Shown here in pieces: positions 24,806 to 33,044 of a stretch of 33,599 bases of DNA. Location of the stretch: the NCBI GenBank assembly GCA_943325105.2, contig CALPOD020000011.1, forward strand, positions 1-33,599, read 5' to 3'. The notes under the pieces were generated by a model. It saw only the letters and a list, made by a program, of their open reading frames with translations. It was not told where the DNA came from and did not search any database. The stretch's first letter is position 1. The number at the start of each line of letters is the position of its first letter. The stretch comes from Candidatus Fokinia solitaria (GTDB lineage Bacteria; Pseudomonadota; Alphaproteobacteria; Rickettsiales; Midichloriaceae). The position numbers and the translations under genes were made by a program.

Positions 24806-25495
24806 GTGATAAAATTAATACAACTAACTAAAAGATATTCAAATGATACAGTCTTGGCTGGTATTTCAATGGAGATATGCAAAGGTGATATCATAGGTTT
24901 AATTGGACCTTCAGGTAGTGGTAAATCTACAGTTTTAAGGTGTATTGCAGGGATAGAAGAATATGATACAGGAGAAATAATAGTGGATAAGAATTGCAGA
25001 ATTGGCATGGTGTTTCAAAACTTCAACTTATTCAATAATATGTCAGTCATCGAAAACCTTTGTTATCCTCAGCAAAAAGTATTAAAAAGAACAAAGAATA
25101 ATGCTGAAGGCATAGCAATACAAATGCTAAAAAAAGTTAATATGATGGGGTTTTTTGATAGATTTCCATCATCTCTATCTGGTGGTCAGAAACAGAGAGT
25201 AGCAATTGCTAGAACTTTATGTATGGATCCATCAATAATATTATTTGATGAACCAACATCAGCTTTAGACCCTGAAAATGTAAGTGAAGTATTGGATGTT
25301 ATCAAATCAATTGCAACAGATGAAATCGGAATAATAATAGTGACTCATGAATTAAGATTTATAAGATCTATTGCTAATAGAATGATTTTTATAGATCATG
25401 GTAAAATAGAAGTGGATATGGAGAAAGATGATTTCTTTAAATTAACTGTTAATAAGAGAATCAACAGCTTTTTAGAATCATTACTTTCACATTGA
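24806..25495 (+). CDS. GlnQ-like amino-acid ABC transporter ATP-binding protein
   Basis: A 229-aa ABC ATPase starting with GTG. Walker A GPSGSGKS is at residues 34-41, Q-loop MVFQNFNLFNNMS at 68-80, signature LSGGQ at 124-128, Walker B IILFDEPTSALDP at 144-156 and the H-loop VTHE follows. The FQNFNLF Q-loop and SALDPE after Walker B are typical of the polar amino-acid uptake (GlnQ/HisP) branch. No permease or binding-protein gene is adjacent, so subunits are encoded elsewhere. The TGA is followed after 2 nt by the tsaB ATG, so the two are almost certainly co-transcribed. Confidence 0.87.
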   Translation: MIKLIQLTKRYSNDTVLAGISMEICKGDIIGLIGPSGSGKSTVLRCIAGIEEYDTGEIIVDKNCRIGMVFQNFNLFNNMSVIENLCYPQQKVLKRTKNNAEGIAIQMLKKVNMMGFFDRFPSSLSGGQKQRVAIARTLCMDPSIILFDEPTSALDPENVSEVLDVIKSIATDEIGIIIVTHELRFIRSIANRMIFIDHGKIEVDMEKDDFFKLTVNKRINSFLESLLSH

Positions 25496-25497
25496 AG

Positions 25498-26136
25498 ATG
25501 CAGAAAATACTTTGTATTGATACGTGTGGATTGTTTTACTCCATCGCATTGCTAGAGAACAGAAAAATACTGTTTGAGTATTCATCTAATACCAGGCAGA
25601 TGCAGTGTGAAGAGCTTATCATAAGGATAGAATTAATGCTTCAAAGCCTTTCTATATCGTATGATGAAATTAATACAATTTGCGTTACAAACGGTCCAGG
25701 TACATTCAATGGAGTTAGAATAGGTACTAGCGCTGCATATGGTATATCTATTGCAAAGAATATAAAAGTATTTGGAATTAGTACAATTGATATGATTTTA
25801 TATAAAACATTATGTATTAATCCTCAACTATCATTTCCAAATTCAGTATTTTTCTCAGCTGATCTTACTATGGGTTTTATAAAAACATTTGATAAAGACT
25901 CACAAAACATAATAATCAGCGATGAGATTCCACAACAAATAAACATAAATGAACTGGATTCAATTGATCACCAAATAATAAAATTTGATGTGAATGAATT
26001 TGATGTAGCTGACTCAAATATCTCAAATGCAGCGGCAGCAGGTATGTTTTTTATTGAAAAAAATGATGACCAACCACAAACATCTTCATTAAAGAATCTG
26101 TTTTATGGTAAGCCACCAAGTATTCATCAAAAATGA
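25498..26136 (+). CDS. tsaB: tRNA t6A biosynthesis protein TsaB (YeaZ)
   Basis: A 212-aa actin-like-fold partner of TsaD in the universal N6-threonylcarbamoyladenosine modification of ANN-decoding tRNAs. The N-terminal KILCIDTCGLFYSIALLEN and the diagnostic CVTNGPGTFNGVRIGTSAAYGISIA block, with VFGISTIDM after it, are typical. The C-terminal half is divergent. A TTG two codons upstream is in frame and overlaps the previous gene, but the ATG at 25498 is the natural start. The 3' end overlaps the broken minus-strand gene by 10 nt. Confidence 0.88.
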   Translation: MQKILCIDTCGLFYSIALLENRKILFEYSSNTRQMQCEELIIRIELMLQSLSISYDEINTICVTNGPGTFNGVRIGTSAAYGISIAKNIKVFGISTIDMILYKTLCINPQLSFPNSVFFSADLTMGFIKTFDKDSQNIIISDEIPQQININELDSIDHQIIKFDVNEFDVADSNISNAAAAGMFFIEKNDDQPQTSSLKNLFYGKPPSIHQK

Positions 26137-26612
26137 TCGTTATTTTCTTTTACTTTGATTATTTTTTTTGCAGTTTGTTGATTTTTAATCAAGTCCTGAA
26201 AAGTTGTTTCTATCTGCTCTAGTGCACCTTCACTAAATTTCTTAGGGTCTGCATTAAAAGACGCAACTACTTTTCTCATTTCTTCATGATCACATACTTC
26301 AAACCCAGACAATCGTCTAGTTTCTCTCTCAAATAAACAGAGTAATCTCATATCTCCTGTTTTGCATTTACCATTTGAGCTATGACCTAAAATTTTTACT
26401 TCATATAATGGCTTAGGACCTTCTGGTGATAGAAGTTTTATTCCTTATCCAGATTTTCCTATGAAGCCATTTTCTATAGCAGTTAAAAATTTATCTGATA
26501 AAGATAATTCATCCATTCTATCAGACACTTGAGGTGTAACCAGAAAATCAAATTTTTTACCCATATGATCAAATGATCCAAACTGTGTTGGTCTTAATGG
26601 TAATCCTTGCAT
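26127..26612 (-). pseudogene. 161-codon gene interrupted by one in-frame TAA; RelE-like toxin possible
   Basis: Reading from ATG at 26612 gives 55 residues (MQGLPLRPTQFGSFDHMGKK onward), a TAA at 26447-26445 (codon 56, flanked by two GGA codons), then 105 more in-frame residues including GIKLLSPEGPKPLYEVKILG, GDMRLLCLFERETRR and the end KVKENNDHF. Both parts have coding-like composition with no other stop, so a single substitution seems to have broken the frame. The central LYEVKI...GDMRLLCLF pattern recalls RelE/HigB-type toxins, a weak resemblance. A C-terminal piece could restart from ATG at 26351. It could instead be a sequencing error. It overlaps the tsaB end by 10 nt. Confidence 0.7.
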
Positions 26613-26614
26613 AA

Positions 26615-26701
26615 TATTTCTATTTAAAGTTGCATATATTTTATTTTAATGTATTATAAGTTGTATTAATAATAAAATAAAAACAACTTTAAATAGAAAT
26701 A
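26615..26701. repeat. Long imperfect palindrome, 18-bp perfect outer arms
   Basis: Outer arms TATTTCTATTTAAAGTTG (26615-26632) and CAACTTTAAATAGAAATA (26684-26701) are perfect complements. After a short asymmetric bulge an inner pair TTTTATTTTA/TAAAATAAAA extends the stem, leaving a loop of about 24 nt. The element ends 2 nt upstream of the start codon of the broken gene. It may be a small palindromic or MITE-like insertion, or a large leader hairpin. No target-site duplication is seen. Together with the broken gene and the petB terminator it accounts for the 26.35-26.75 kb stretch. Confidence 0.75.
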
Positions 26702-26742
26702 CATGGGATGATTTTCTCCTATGATGAAGATGATAATGGTTT

Positions 26743-26767
26743 AAAAACTAATGCACTAGGCATTAGT
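26743..26767 (-). terminator. Intrinsic terminator of petABC
   Basis: In the mRNA sense, ACTAATGC, the loop CTAGT and GCATTAGT form a perfect 8-bp stem that runs into TTTTT. A flanking AAG/TTT pairing can lengthen it. The petB stop codon TAG lies in the loop. This is the best intrinsic terminator in the window. Confidence 0.8.
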
Positions 26768-27967
26768 CTTATCCCAATCTGCGCTGATTGATTCAGGTTC
26801 TTGTTTAGGTTTCTCAAATCTTGAGACTACAGGAATAATTATTAAAAAGTGTACAAAATACCAAACACTAAGACATTGTCCGATTGCAACATATGGGGGT
26901 TCAACAGGACAAGCTCCTATGTATCCTAAGCACGCAAAAACAATATAAATTAAAAGAGTAAATGTTCTATATATAGGTTTATACCTTGAACTTTTTACTT
27001 TAGAACCATCTAACCATGGTAAAAAGAATAACACTATGATCGCACCAAACATACAAAGCACCCCACCTAGTTTATCAGGTACAGAACGCAGAATCGCATA
27101 AAATGGTAAGAAATACCACTCAGGAACTATGTGAGGTGGTGTTACCATAGGATTAGCTGGTATGTAATTGTCTGGATGTCCTAAAATATTGGGTGCAAAG
27201 AATACAAATGAGAAAAATATGAAAAAGAAAACACAAAATCCTAGCATATCCTTATAAGTGTAATACGGATGGAATGGAATTGTATCTTTATCAGATTTTA
27301 CCTCAACACCTGTTGGATTATTAGAGCCTTTATGATGTAATGCAACTAAATGTAAAAGCACAACTCCAACAATGAGAAATGGCAATAAAAAGTGAAAGGC
27401 AAAGAATCTATTTAATGTAGCGTTATCAACTGAGAACCCACCAAGAAGCCAAGTATGAATTGTATCACCTACAGCTGGAATAGCTGTAAATAAACCAGAG
27501 ATCACTGTAGCTCCCCAGAAACTCATCTGCCCCCATGGCAATACATAACCCATGAAAGCAGTCGCCATCATCAACAAAAATATCATTAGACCTATAAACC
27601 ATAGTAATTCTCTAGGTGATTTATATGACCCGTAGTAAAGGCCTCTCATTATATGTATATAAACCACACCAAAGAACATCGAAGCACCTACAGCATGAGA
27701 ATATCTTATAAGCCATCCATGATTAACATTACGCATTATATTTTCAACGCTATCAAATGCCATGTTTATCTGAGGCGTGTACTGCATCGCAAGAAATAAT
27801 CCTGTAAGAATCTGTATTACTAATGCTATCCCTGCCATTGAGCCAAAGTTCCAGGCATAGTTTAGATTCTTAGGTGTTTTATAATCTGCTGTATGTTTAA
27901 TAAATGAGAAAATTGGCAGTCTATCTTCAATCCAATCTTTTATTTTATTATTCTTTTTTTGTGCCAT
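26756..27967 (-). CDS. petB: Cytochrome b of the bc1 complex
   Basis: A 403-aa, eight-helix membrane subunit of ubiquinol-cytochrome c reductase. Heme-ligand histidines lie in the second and fourth helices ([15 protein letters not shown] with [36 protein letters not shown]). The Qo-site PEWY motif is in [16 protein letters not shown], and [17 protein letters not shown] is also typical. It follows petA by 3 nt and closes the petC-petA-petB set on the minus strand. In the genetic order the Rieske gene lies in the middle, with cytochrome c1 first, the reverse of the usual petABC order. Confidence 0.98.
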   Translation of the reverse strand: MAQKKNNKIKDWIEDRLPIFSFIKHTADYKTPKNLNYAWNFGSMAGIALVIQILTGLFLAMQYTPQINMAFDSVENIMRNVNHGWLIRYSHAVGASMFFGVVYIHIMRGLYYGSYKSPRELLWFIGLMIFLLMMATAFMGYVLPWGQMSFWGATVISGLFTAIPAVGDTIHTWLLGGFSVDNATLNRFFAFHFLLPFLIVGVVLLHLVALHHKGSNNPTGVEVKSDKDTIPFHPYYTYKDMLGFCVFFFIFFSFVFFAPNILGHPDNYIPANPMVTPPHIVPEWYFLPFYAILRSVPDKLGGVLCMFGAIIVLFFLPWLDGSKVKSSRYKPIYRTFTLLIYIVFACLGYIGACPVEPPYVAIGQCLSVWYFVHFLIIIPVVSRFEKPKQEPESISADWDKTNA

Positions 27968-27970
27968 AAA

Positions 27971-28528
27971 TTAACCTATTTTGATTTTAGTATCGCTGAT
28001 GAATTCATAGGGAGGAATAGCTAGGTTTTTTGGTGCTGGACCTTGTCTAATCCTTTGAGATGTATCATATTGTGATCCATGGCAAGGACATAGAGATCCT
28101 CCAAATTCTCCTTTACCAACTGTAGGTACGCATCCAAGATGAGTGCATACAGCAACTGTTATAAGCCATTGTTCTTTACCTTGTAAAACCCTTTCAGCAT
28201 CAGTCTGTGGATCCCTTAAAATTTTAATATCAACCTCTTGAGCTTCTTTTATTTGCTCTGGAGTTCTGTGAGTAACAAATACTGGCTTACCTTGCCACAT
28301 GACAGTCATACTCTCACCAACTTTCAGATTCCCAATGTCAACTTCAGTTGTGCCAGCAGCTATTACACCTGCATCTGGCCACATAGATCTAATAAAAGGT
28401 ATAGTACAAACAGCTGCACCCAGACCAGCAGCAGCAGTTGCTGCCTTGACAATAAAACTTCTTCTGGTTGATGACTGATCTGAATCATTCGTTTCTTCAG
28501 ATAATCCTACTTCTTTATTTTTATCCAT
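27971..28528 (-). CDS. petA: Rieske iron-sulfur subunit of the bc1 complex
   Basis: A 185-aa protein. A twin-arginine-like STRRSFIVKAATAAAG segment and one N-terminal membrane helix (about 24-46) precede the periplasmic Rieske domain with CTHLGC (C128, H130, C133) and CPCHGSQYD (C147, C149, H150). H130, H150, C128 and C147 bind the [2Fe-2S] cluster; C133 and C149 form the stabilising disulfide. The frame extends upstream to 28582, overlapping petC, but the ATG at 28528, 1 nt after the petC stop, gives a normal N-terminus with no unexplained extension. Confidence 0.97.
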   Translation of the reverse strand: MDKNKEVGLSEETNDSDQSSTRRSFIVKAATAAAGLGAAVCTIPFIRSMWPDAGVIAAGTTEVDIGNLKVGESMTVMWQGKPVFVTHRTPEQIKEAQEVDIKILRDPQTDAERVLQGKEQWLITVAVCTHLGCVPTVGKGEFGGSLCPCHGSQYDTSQRIRQGPAPKNLAIPPYEFISDTKIKIG

Positions 28529-28529
28529 A

Positions 28530-29312
28530 TTAATTATCTTGTTTATTTTTTTTAATATTACTCCATACTGCTTTGTTCGCAAACCACATCATAACACCTA
28601 AGATACCTACAAATACTAAAACTCTGAGACCAATACTTTTCCTTTCTTCCATTTCTGGTTCAGCTGCCCATTGTAAGAAATTTACAACATCATGAGCCAT
28701 CTGATCAATCGTTGCTTCTGTACCATCATCAAATTCCACCTGACCTTTTGATACAAGTGGAGGTGTCATAGCAAGTTGTCTGCCACCGCCAGCGAAATAT
28801 GGATTGTAGTGCATATTTTCCCCTAATTTAAAACCTTCTGGTGGTGTTTGAAATCCAGTTAGGAGAGAATACACATAGTTTGCACCATTTTCTCTAGCTT
28901 TTATTATTAAAGATAAATCTGGTGGTAATGCACCATTATTTGATGCCCTTGCTTCTTTGTCATTTGCATATGGCCCTGGAATAGGATCAGAAGGGCGTCC
29001 AGGTCTTTTAAACATCTGCCCCTCATCATTGGGTCCATCTTGTATGTCATATCCAGCTGCAAGTGATTTTACTTGGTCTGCAGAAAATCCTATTACCTCC
29101 AAGTTTCTAAAATTTAGATGTTTAACTGCATGACATGCAGAACACACTTCTTTGTATACTTTAAAGCCTCTCTGTATAGATTCATAATCAAACTTGCCTG
29201 TCACACTATCGAATGCCCAATGCATCTTTTTAGGCGGCATTATATCTTCTGATGCCTCTACATTATTAAAAAATAAAATTATCAGAATTACTATACCCTT
29301 AATACTTTTCAT
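28530..29312 (-). CDS. petC: Cytochrome c1 of the bc1 complex
   Basis: A 260-aa protein with an N-terminal signal peptide (MKSIKGIVILIILFFNNVEA), the heme c attachment motif CSACH (C57, C60, H61) followed by HLNFRNL, and a methionine-bearing axial-ligand region (GRQLAMTPPLV). One C-terminal transmembrane anchor is at about 228-250 (VLVFVGILGVMMWFANKAVW). It carries electrons from the Rieske centre to soluble or membrane cytochrome c. It is first in the operon, 1 nt ahead of petA. Confidence 0.98.
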   Translation of the reverse strand: MKSIKGIVILIILFFNNVEASEDIMPPKKMHWAFDSVTGKFDYESIQRGFKVYKEVCSACHAVKHLNFRNLEVIGFSADQVKSLAAGYDIQDGPNDEGQMFKRPGRPSDPIPGPYANDKEARASNNGALPPDLSLIIKARENGANYVYSLLTGFQTPPEGFKLGENMHYNPYFAGGGRQLAMTPPLVSKGQVEFDDGTEATIDQMAHDVVNFLQWAAEPEMEERKSIGLRVLVFVGILGVMMWFANKAVWSNIKKNKQDN

Positions 29313-29347
29313 AAGAGAATTAAAATTTAAACATGATTTTAATATAT

Positions 29348-29375
29348 ATTATATCTGGTTTTTATTTTTATACTA
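29348..29375 (-). promoter_or_regulatory. Probable promoter of petCAB
   Basis: On the minus strand TAGTAT (29375-29370) is followed after 16 nt by a perfect TATAAT (29353-29348), about 36 nt before the petC ATG. The -35 element is weak (TAGTAT versus TTGACA). It overlaps the last codon of the upstream membrane-protein gene. Confidence 0.45.
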
Positions 29376-30560
29376 AGAGTTTTTTACAGTATTTGATCTG
29401 TACAATGATAAAAAAATCAATACTTGTGAAATGATTGAGATTGTTTGAAGAAAGATCAGTGTTTTTTCATGATTTTGATTGCTAGAAATAATACCAATAA
29501 ATAAAATCAAAACACAAGAAATTAGATATTGATTAATTTGTATTTTTCTTGCATTAAATATTAGTAATAATAATAATGGCCAAAAAGATTTCAATAAAAT
29601 AATTAAATTAATTCTGAATGCTGAAACATAATTATCTTCTCTAAAAATTATTTCAAAAATAGTTTGTTTAAAAGTATCGTAGAAAGGGATAACTTTTAAG
29701 TTTACAATATCAGATGAAAAATCACTCTCAATATTAAATATTTGTAACCCTTCTTCAAGCGGTGCAAGATATAGACCATATGTAATCCAAGTAATCATAA
29801 TACAAACAAAAAAGGATATCAAAACACCTATAATCCAATCTTTTTTGAAGCCTCTATTTAATGATCTATTTGTAAAATCATCATATACAAGAGCAGCAAT
29901 AATCGTCATTAAATTTAATTTTAATCCATTGAAACCAGATGAACTAATTGTTAATCCTATAAAAAGACCCCAAGCAGTAAATTTTATTTTTGATTTGGAT
30001 TTGAGAGTCGAAATTATCAACTCAAGTGTTACGATTACAAATAAGCTACATAAAACCTGTGAAGTTGAGTTTATGAATGAATTATTGAGAGTGAAGATTA
30101 ATACTAATAATATGCTCAAAAAACTCTGATTATAGAAGATTAAGATGCAAAAAATTACTAACATTCCAATGATGTTTTTCCATCTCATAGCAATCTTGAG
30201 TTTGTACACTTCATCTTTAGAAAGATTTTGAATAATACCTTCACCTATCTTTTGTGGAGAGCTTATAGCATACATGTATGAAACCATATCTGAATAATTA
30301 CCTGACGGCAAGAAATTAAGATTCTCCATTGAAATATCGGTAAAAAGATTCAAAGACAGTACTGTCAGAATACCTGATAGTGGAGGTGAAAGAATTGCAA
30401 ACCTATCTGTGTTATTTGATTTGATATTCCAATAAAGACTTAGTCCATTACCTAAGTCTTCTACTTCATCTCGCGTTATATCTTGAGACTTAAGATTATC
30501 AAAGGACTTTAAACAAAAAACAATTATTAAAAATACTAAACATAATATTTTAAGCCTCAT
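29373..30560 (-). CDS. Multi-pass membrane protein, possibly GT-C glycosyltransferase-like
   Basis: A 395-aa integral membrane protein, not firmly recognised. One N-terminal helix (about 3-20) leads to an extracytoplasmic loop of about 90 residues with the acidic motif DITRDEVEDLGN. It is followed by about eight hydrophobic helices from residue 130 on, separated by short basic loops. This plan resembles GT-C-fold glycosyltransferases (PMT/ArnT family), where an acidic pair in the first loop is catalytic; that is only a suggestion. The ATG at 30560 overlaps the virD4 stop by 11 nt, so translation is probably coupled to virD4. Confidence 0.65.
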   Translation of the reverse strand: MRLKILCLVFLIIVFCLKSFDNLKSQDITRDEVEDLGNGLSLYWNIKSNNTDRFAILSPPLSGILTVLSLNLFTDISMENLNFLPSGNYSDMVSYMYAISSPQKIGEGIIQNLSKDEVYKLKIAMRWKNIIGMLVIFCILIFYNQSFLSILLVLIFTLNNSFINSTSQVLCSLFVIVTLELIISTLKSKSKIKFTAWGLFIGLTISSSGFNGLKLNLMTIIAALVYDDFTNRSLNRGFKKDWIIGVLISFFVCIMITWITYGLYLAPLEEGLQIFNIESDFSSDIVNLKVIPFYDTFKQTIFEIIFREDNYVSAFRINLIILLKSFWPLLLLLIFNARKIQINQYLISCVLILFIGIISSNQNHEKTLIFLQTISIISQVLIFLSLYRSNTVKNS

Positions 30561-32358
30561 CAACTTGTTCTGTTATAGCTTCTTGTTCTTTCATCTCTTG
30601 TTCTTGCTTCCTAGGGTCATATGGTTGTTGTTGAGGTAATGGTATTGGCTTCATAAGGCGCTTCTTGAAAAGCGGGTGTGCATAATATTTAATCTTTTTA
30701 GATTTAATAGGTGGTTGTGACTCAATAAGTATGATTTGATCATCTCTAGGTAATCCGATGACTTCTTGTGGTAACAGTAATGCTCTTTGTGCTTTCGACA
30801 CATTGAGTGATCTAGATCCGGGGTTAAAGTCTAAATATTTAGGTTTACTAGCTGATTCAGATTCAACAGTTTTATTACCACAAAGCTGCGATATGAGATT
30901 TGCTGTTTCATAGTTGTTAGCAGCAAATGTTATCCTAAAGGTAGAATTTGATAAGAATGAATTCATACCTGAATCCTCATAAGTACCTTTCAGCTGTTGC
31001 GTATCTTGTATAATTAAGAACAACCTAACCTTATATCCTCTGAAATATGCAATACCTGACATAAACTGTTCCATCTTACCTAATGTTGGGAACTCATCCA
31101 TCATAAACATCACACCATATACATCCTCAGGCCCAGGCATCTTTCTAGATAAGAATTCAGTAGCTTGTTGGTAGAAAACCTGCATGAGTGGTTGTAGACG
31201 CTTTAAGTTATCAGGTGTTAAACCAACATAGACTGTTGTGGGATTTTTTTTGAACTGCTGAATATCAAAGTCACTTGATGCAGTCGCTGTATCAATAAGA
31301 GGGTTGGCCCAAAGTTCTAAAGTTGAGTTCATAGTTGAAATCACACCAGATCTTTCTTTATCGGCTTTCTGTAGAAACGCAGCTAAATTCATATATGAAA
31401 CTGGGTGTATTTCATTTCCCATTGTGTCTAGTACAACAGCAAGGTTATAAACCACATCATCACTCCGCATTGTACGTACAACTTCACCAAAAGATTGGTT
31501 TTTATCTGGTGCAGCACATAAATAAAGTACAACCCCAACAAACAAGCTCCTTGCCTCATTTACCCAAAAATCTTGTTTTGGCATTAGAAGACTGGCAATC
31601 TTTTGAACGTCATCAACCATCTGCCCTTGTTTCTTACTAACCCAATCTATAGGATTATAACAGTGTGTGAAGCCATCTGGATTAGCTGGATTCCATACAA
31701 ATACTTTTTGTCCAACACTTTCACGCCAACCACTTGTAAGTTCATAGTTTTCAAGTTTAATATCATGTACAAAAACAGATTGTTTCCAATAGAGAAGATT
31801 AGGTACAACAAACCCTACACCTTTACCAGAACCAGTAGGAGCAAATAAAAGAGCATGTTGGTAACCATCAGCAATGAGAAAACCGTTATCATCTTCGCCA
31901 AGTAACATCCCATCTTTTGACCTCAAGCCAGCTTTTGTTATCTCTTGTTGAGATGCCCAGTGAGCGTCACCATGTAATGCTTCTTTTTCCTTATATGGTC
32001 TTAACGAATAAAATGTTTGTTTATATTTCCATATTAAAAGTAAATATAATAATAATGGCCCGATGATAGTTCCAAGGTATTTGAATGCAAGGTAATTATA
32101 GGCTTGTGGTTGTGATATAAAAACTTTAGTGTTTTCAACCAACCACAAGCCATATGTTTCTAAATTTAGCAGCCCTACAATTGATTTTATGAATACCAGT
32201 GGTGCATTTATGATACCAAGATTTGCATTATATTGTAGTTCTAGAATTGCTGAGAACATCAGGCCTGATATATATATTGAAACTGCGACCCCTAAGAGGA
32301 ATAAAAGAATTGCTGTTATTGTATTTCTAAAAGTATTTACAAGGCTATTTTTTGGCAC
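30550..32358 (-). CDS. virD4: Type IV secretion coupling ATPase VirD4
   Basis: A 602-aa T4SS coupling protein that delivers substrates to the secretion channel. Two N-terminal membrane helices (about 14-36 and 94-110) precede GDAHWASQQEI, Walker A APTGSGKG at 173-180, the KLENYELTSGWR block, Walker B VMFMMDEFPTLG at about 416-427 and the motif IIQDTQQLKGTYEDSG with FLSNSTFRITFAANN. The acidic C-terminus is rich in Q and E. The start is GTG at 32358; the next Met is at residue 34, inside the first helix. Unlike the common Rickettsiales arrangement, virB11 does not precede it. Confidence 0.96.
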   Translation of the reverse strand: MPKNSLVNTFRNTITAILLFLLGVAVSIYISGLMFSAILELQYNANLGIINAPLVFIKSIVGLLNLETYGLWLVENTKVFISQPQAYNYLAFKYLGTIIGPLLLYLLLIWKYKQTFYSLRPYKEKEALHGDAHWASQQEITKAGLRSKDGMLLGEDDNGFLIADGYQHALLFAPTGSGKGVGFVVPNLLYWKQSVFVHDIKLENYELTSGWRESVGQKVFVWNPANPDGFTHCYNPIDWVSKKQGQMVDDVQKIASLLMPKQDFWVNEARSLFVGVVLYLCAAPDKNQSFGEVVRTMRSDDVVYNLAVVLDTMGNEIHPVSYMNLAAFLQKADKERSGVISTMNSTLELWANPLIDTATASSDFDIQQFKKNPTTVYVGLTPDNLKRLQPLMQVFYQQATEFLSRKMPGPEDVYGVMFMMDEFPTLGKMEQFMSGIAYFRGYKVRLFLIIQDTQQLKGTYEDSGMNSFLSNSTFRITFAANNYETANLISQLCGNKTVESESASKPKYLDFNPGSRSLNVSKAQRALLLPQEVIGLPRDDQIILIESQPPIKSKKIKYYAHPLFKKRLMKPIPLPQQQPYDPRKQEQEMKEQEAITEQVDEA

Positions 32359-32366
32359 AGATTTTT

Positions 32367-32402
32367 TGTAAAATAGTACGATTTATTAATGAGTATTTTA
32401 CA
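32367..32402. repeat. Inverted repeat in the virD4/kinase divergent gap
   Basis: TGTAAAATA (32367-32375) and TATTTTACA (32394-32402) are perfect 9-bp complements 18 nt apart. A third, direct partial copy TGTAAAAT lies at 32433-32440, just before the kinase gene. The inner repeat begins 8 nt upstream of the virD4 GTG. It could be an operator or a leader hairpin, or chance in A/T-rich DNA. Confidence 0.4.
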
Positions 32403-32459
32403 CTAAAAAAAGATTTTATGTTATAAAAATGATGTAAAATTTTTAATTTATATAGTGAA

Positions 32460-33044
32460 ATGTCAAAAATTATATTTTTGAATGGATCTTCATCATCAGG
32501 CAAGACTTCTATATCAAAAGCTATACAATATTTAATCGACCAGCCATTTTTAACTTTAGGAGTGGATACATTTATTGCCATGATGCCTCACAAATACTTA
32601 TCTTATGGAGAAAAATCTCAAGAAGGATGTTTTTTTGAAAAAGGACGAAATCATCATGGAATTACTGTCAGCTGTAATTCAGGTCCATTTGGTGATTTAG
32701 TTTTTAAAACAGCAATAGATGTTGTAAAAATTATGGCAGACAATGGTTTAAATCTAATTATAGATGAAGTAATCTGGTCTGATGCTAGAATCAATAAATA
32801 TAAAACAATTCTTGCAAAGCATAGTATATTGTTTGTGAAAGTATTTTGTGAAAGGCATTCTTCTCAAGAGCGTGAATTACTGAGGGGAGATCGTGAGATA
32901 GGATTGTCAAATGATCAAATAGATAAGATTAACTCAATGAAATTTCAATATGATCTTGAGATCAACACAGATGTACTTTCATCTTTTGAGGCAGCAAAAG
33001 AAATTGTGAATAAACTACGAAAAACTCAATCAATATTAAAATGA
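32460..33044 (+). CDS. Chloramphenicol phosphotransferase-like P-loop kinase
   Basis: A 194-aa P-loop kinase. Walker A GSSSSGKT is at residues 9-16, the catalytic-type aspartate D36 in LTLGVDTFIAMMP, then NLIIDEVIW (Walker B-like), a FVKVFCERH strand and the lid motif RELLRGDREIGLSNDQ, ending YDLEINTDVLSSFEAAKEIV. This is the CPT-like (AAA_33) family, named after the Streptomyces enzyme that phosphorylates chloramphenicol. Most members have unknown natural substrates, so resistance should not be assumed. It overlaps the carbonic anhydrase gene by 4 nt (ATGA). Confidence 0.85.
   Translation: MSKIIFLNGSSSSGKTSISKAIQYLIDQPFLTLGVDTFIAMMPHKYLSYGEKSQEGCFFEKGRNHHGITVSCNSGPFGDLVFKTAIDVVKIMADNGLNLIIDEVIWSDARINKYKTILAKHSILFVKVFCERHSSQERELLRGDREIGLSNDQIDKINSMKFQYDLEINTDVLSSFEAAKEIVNKLRKTQSILK

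Noticed and set aside
26352-26612. Selenocysteine or pyrrolysine recoding as explanation for the in-frame stop
   Set aside because: The codon is TAA, whereas those systems recode TGA and TAG, and no recoding machinery is in view.
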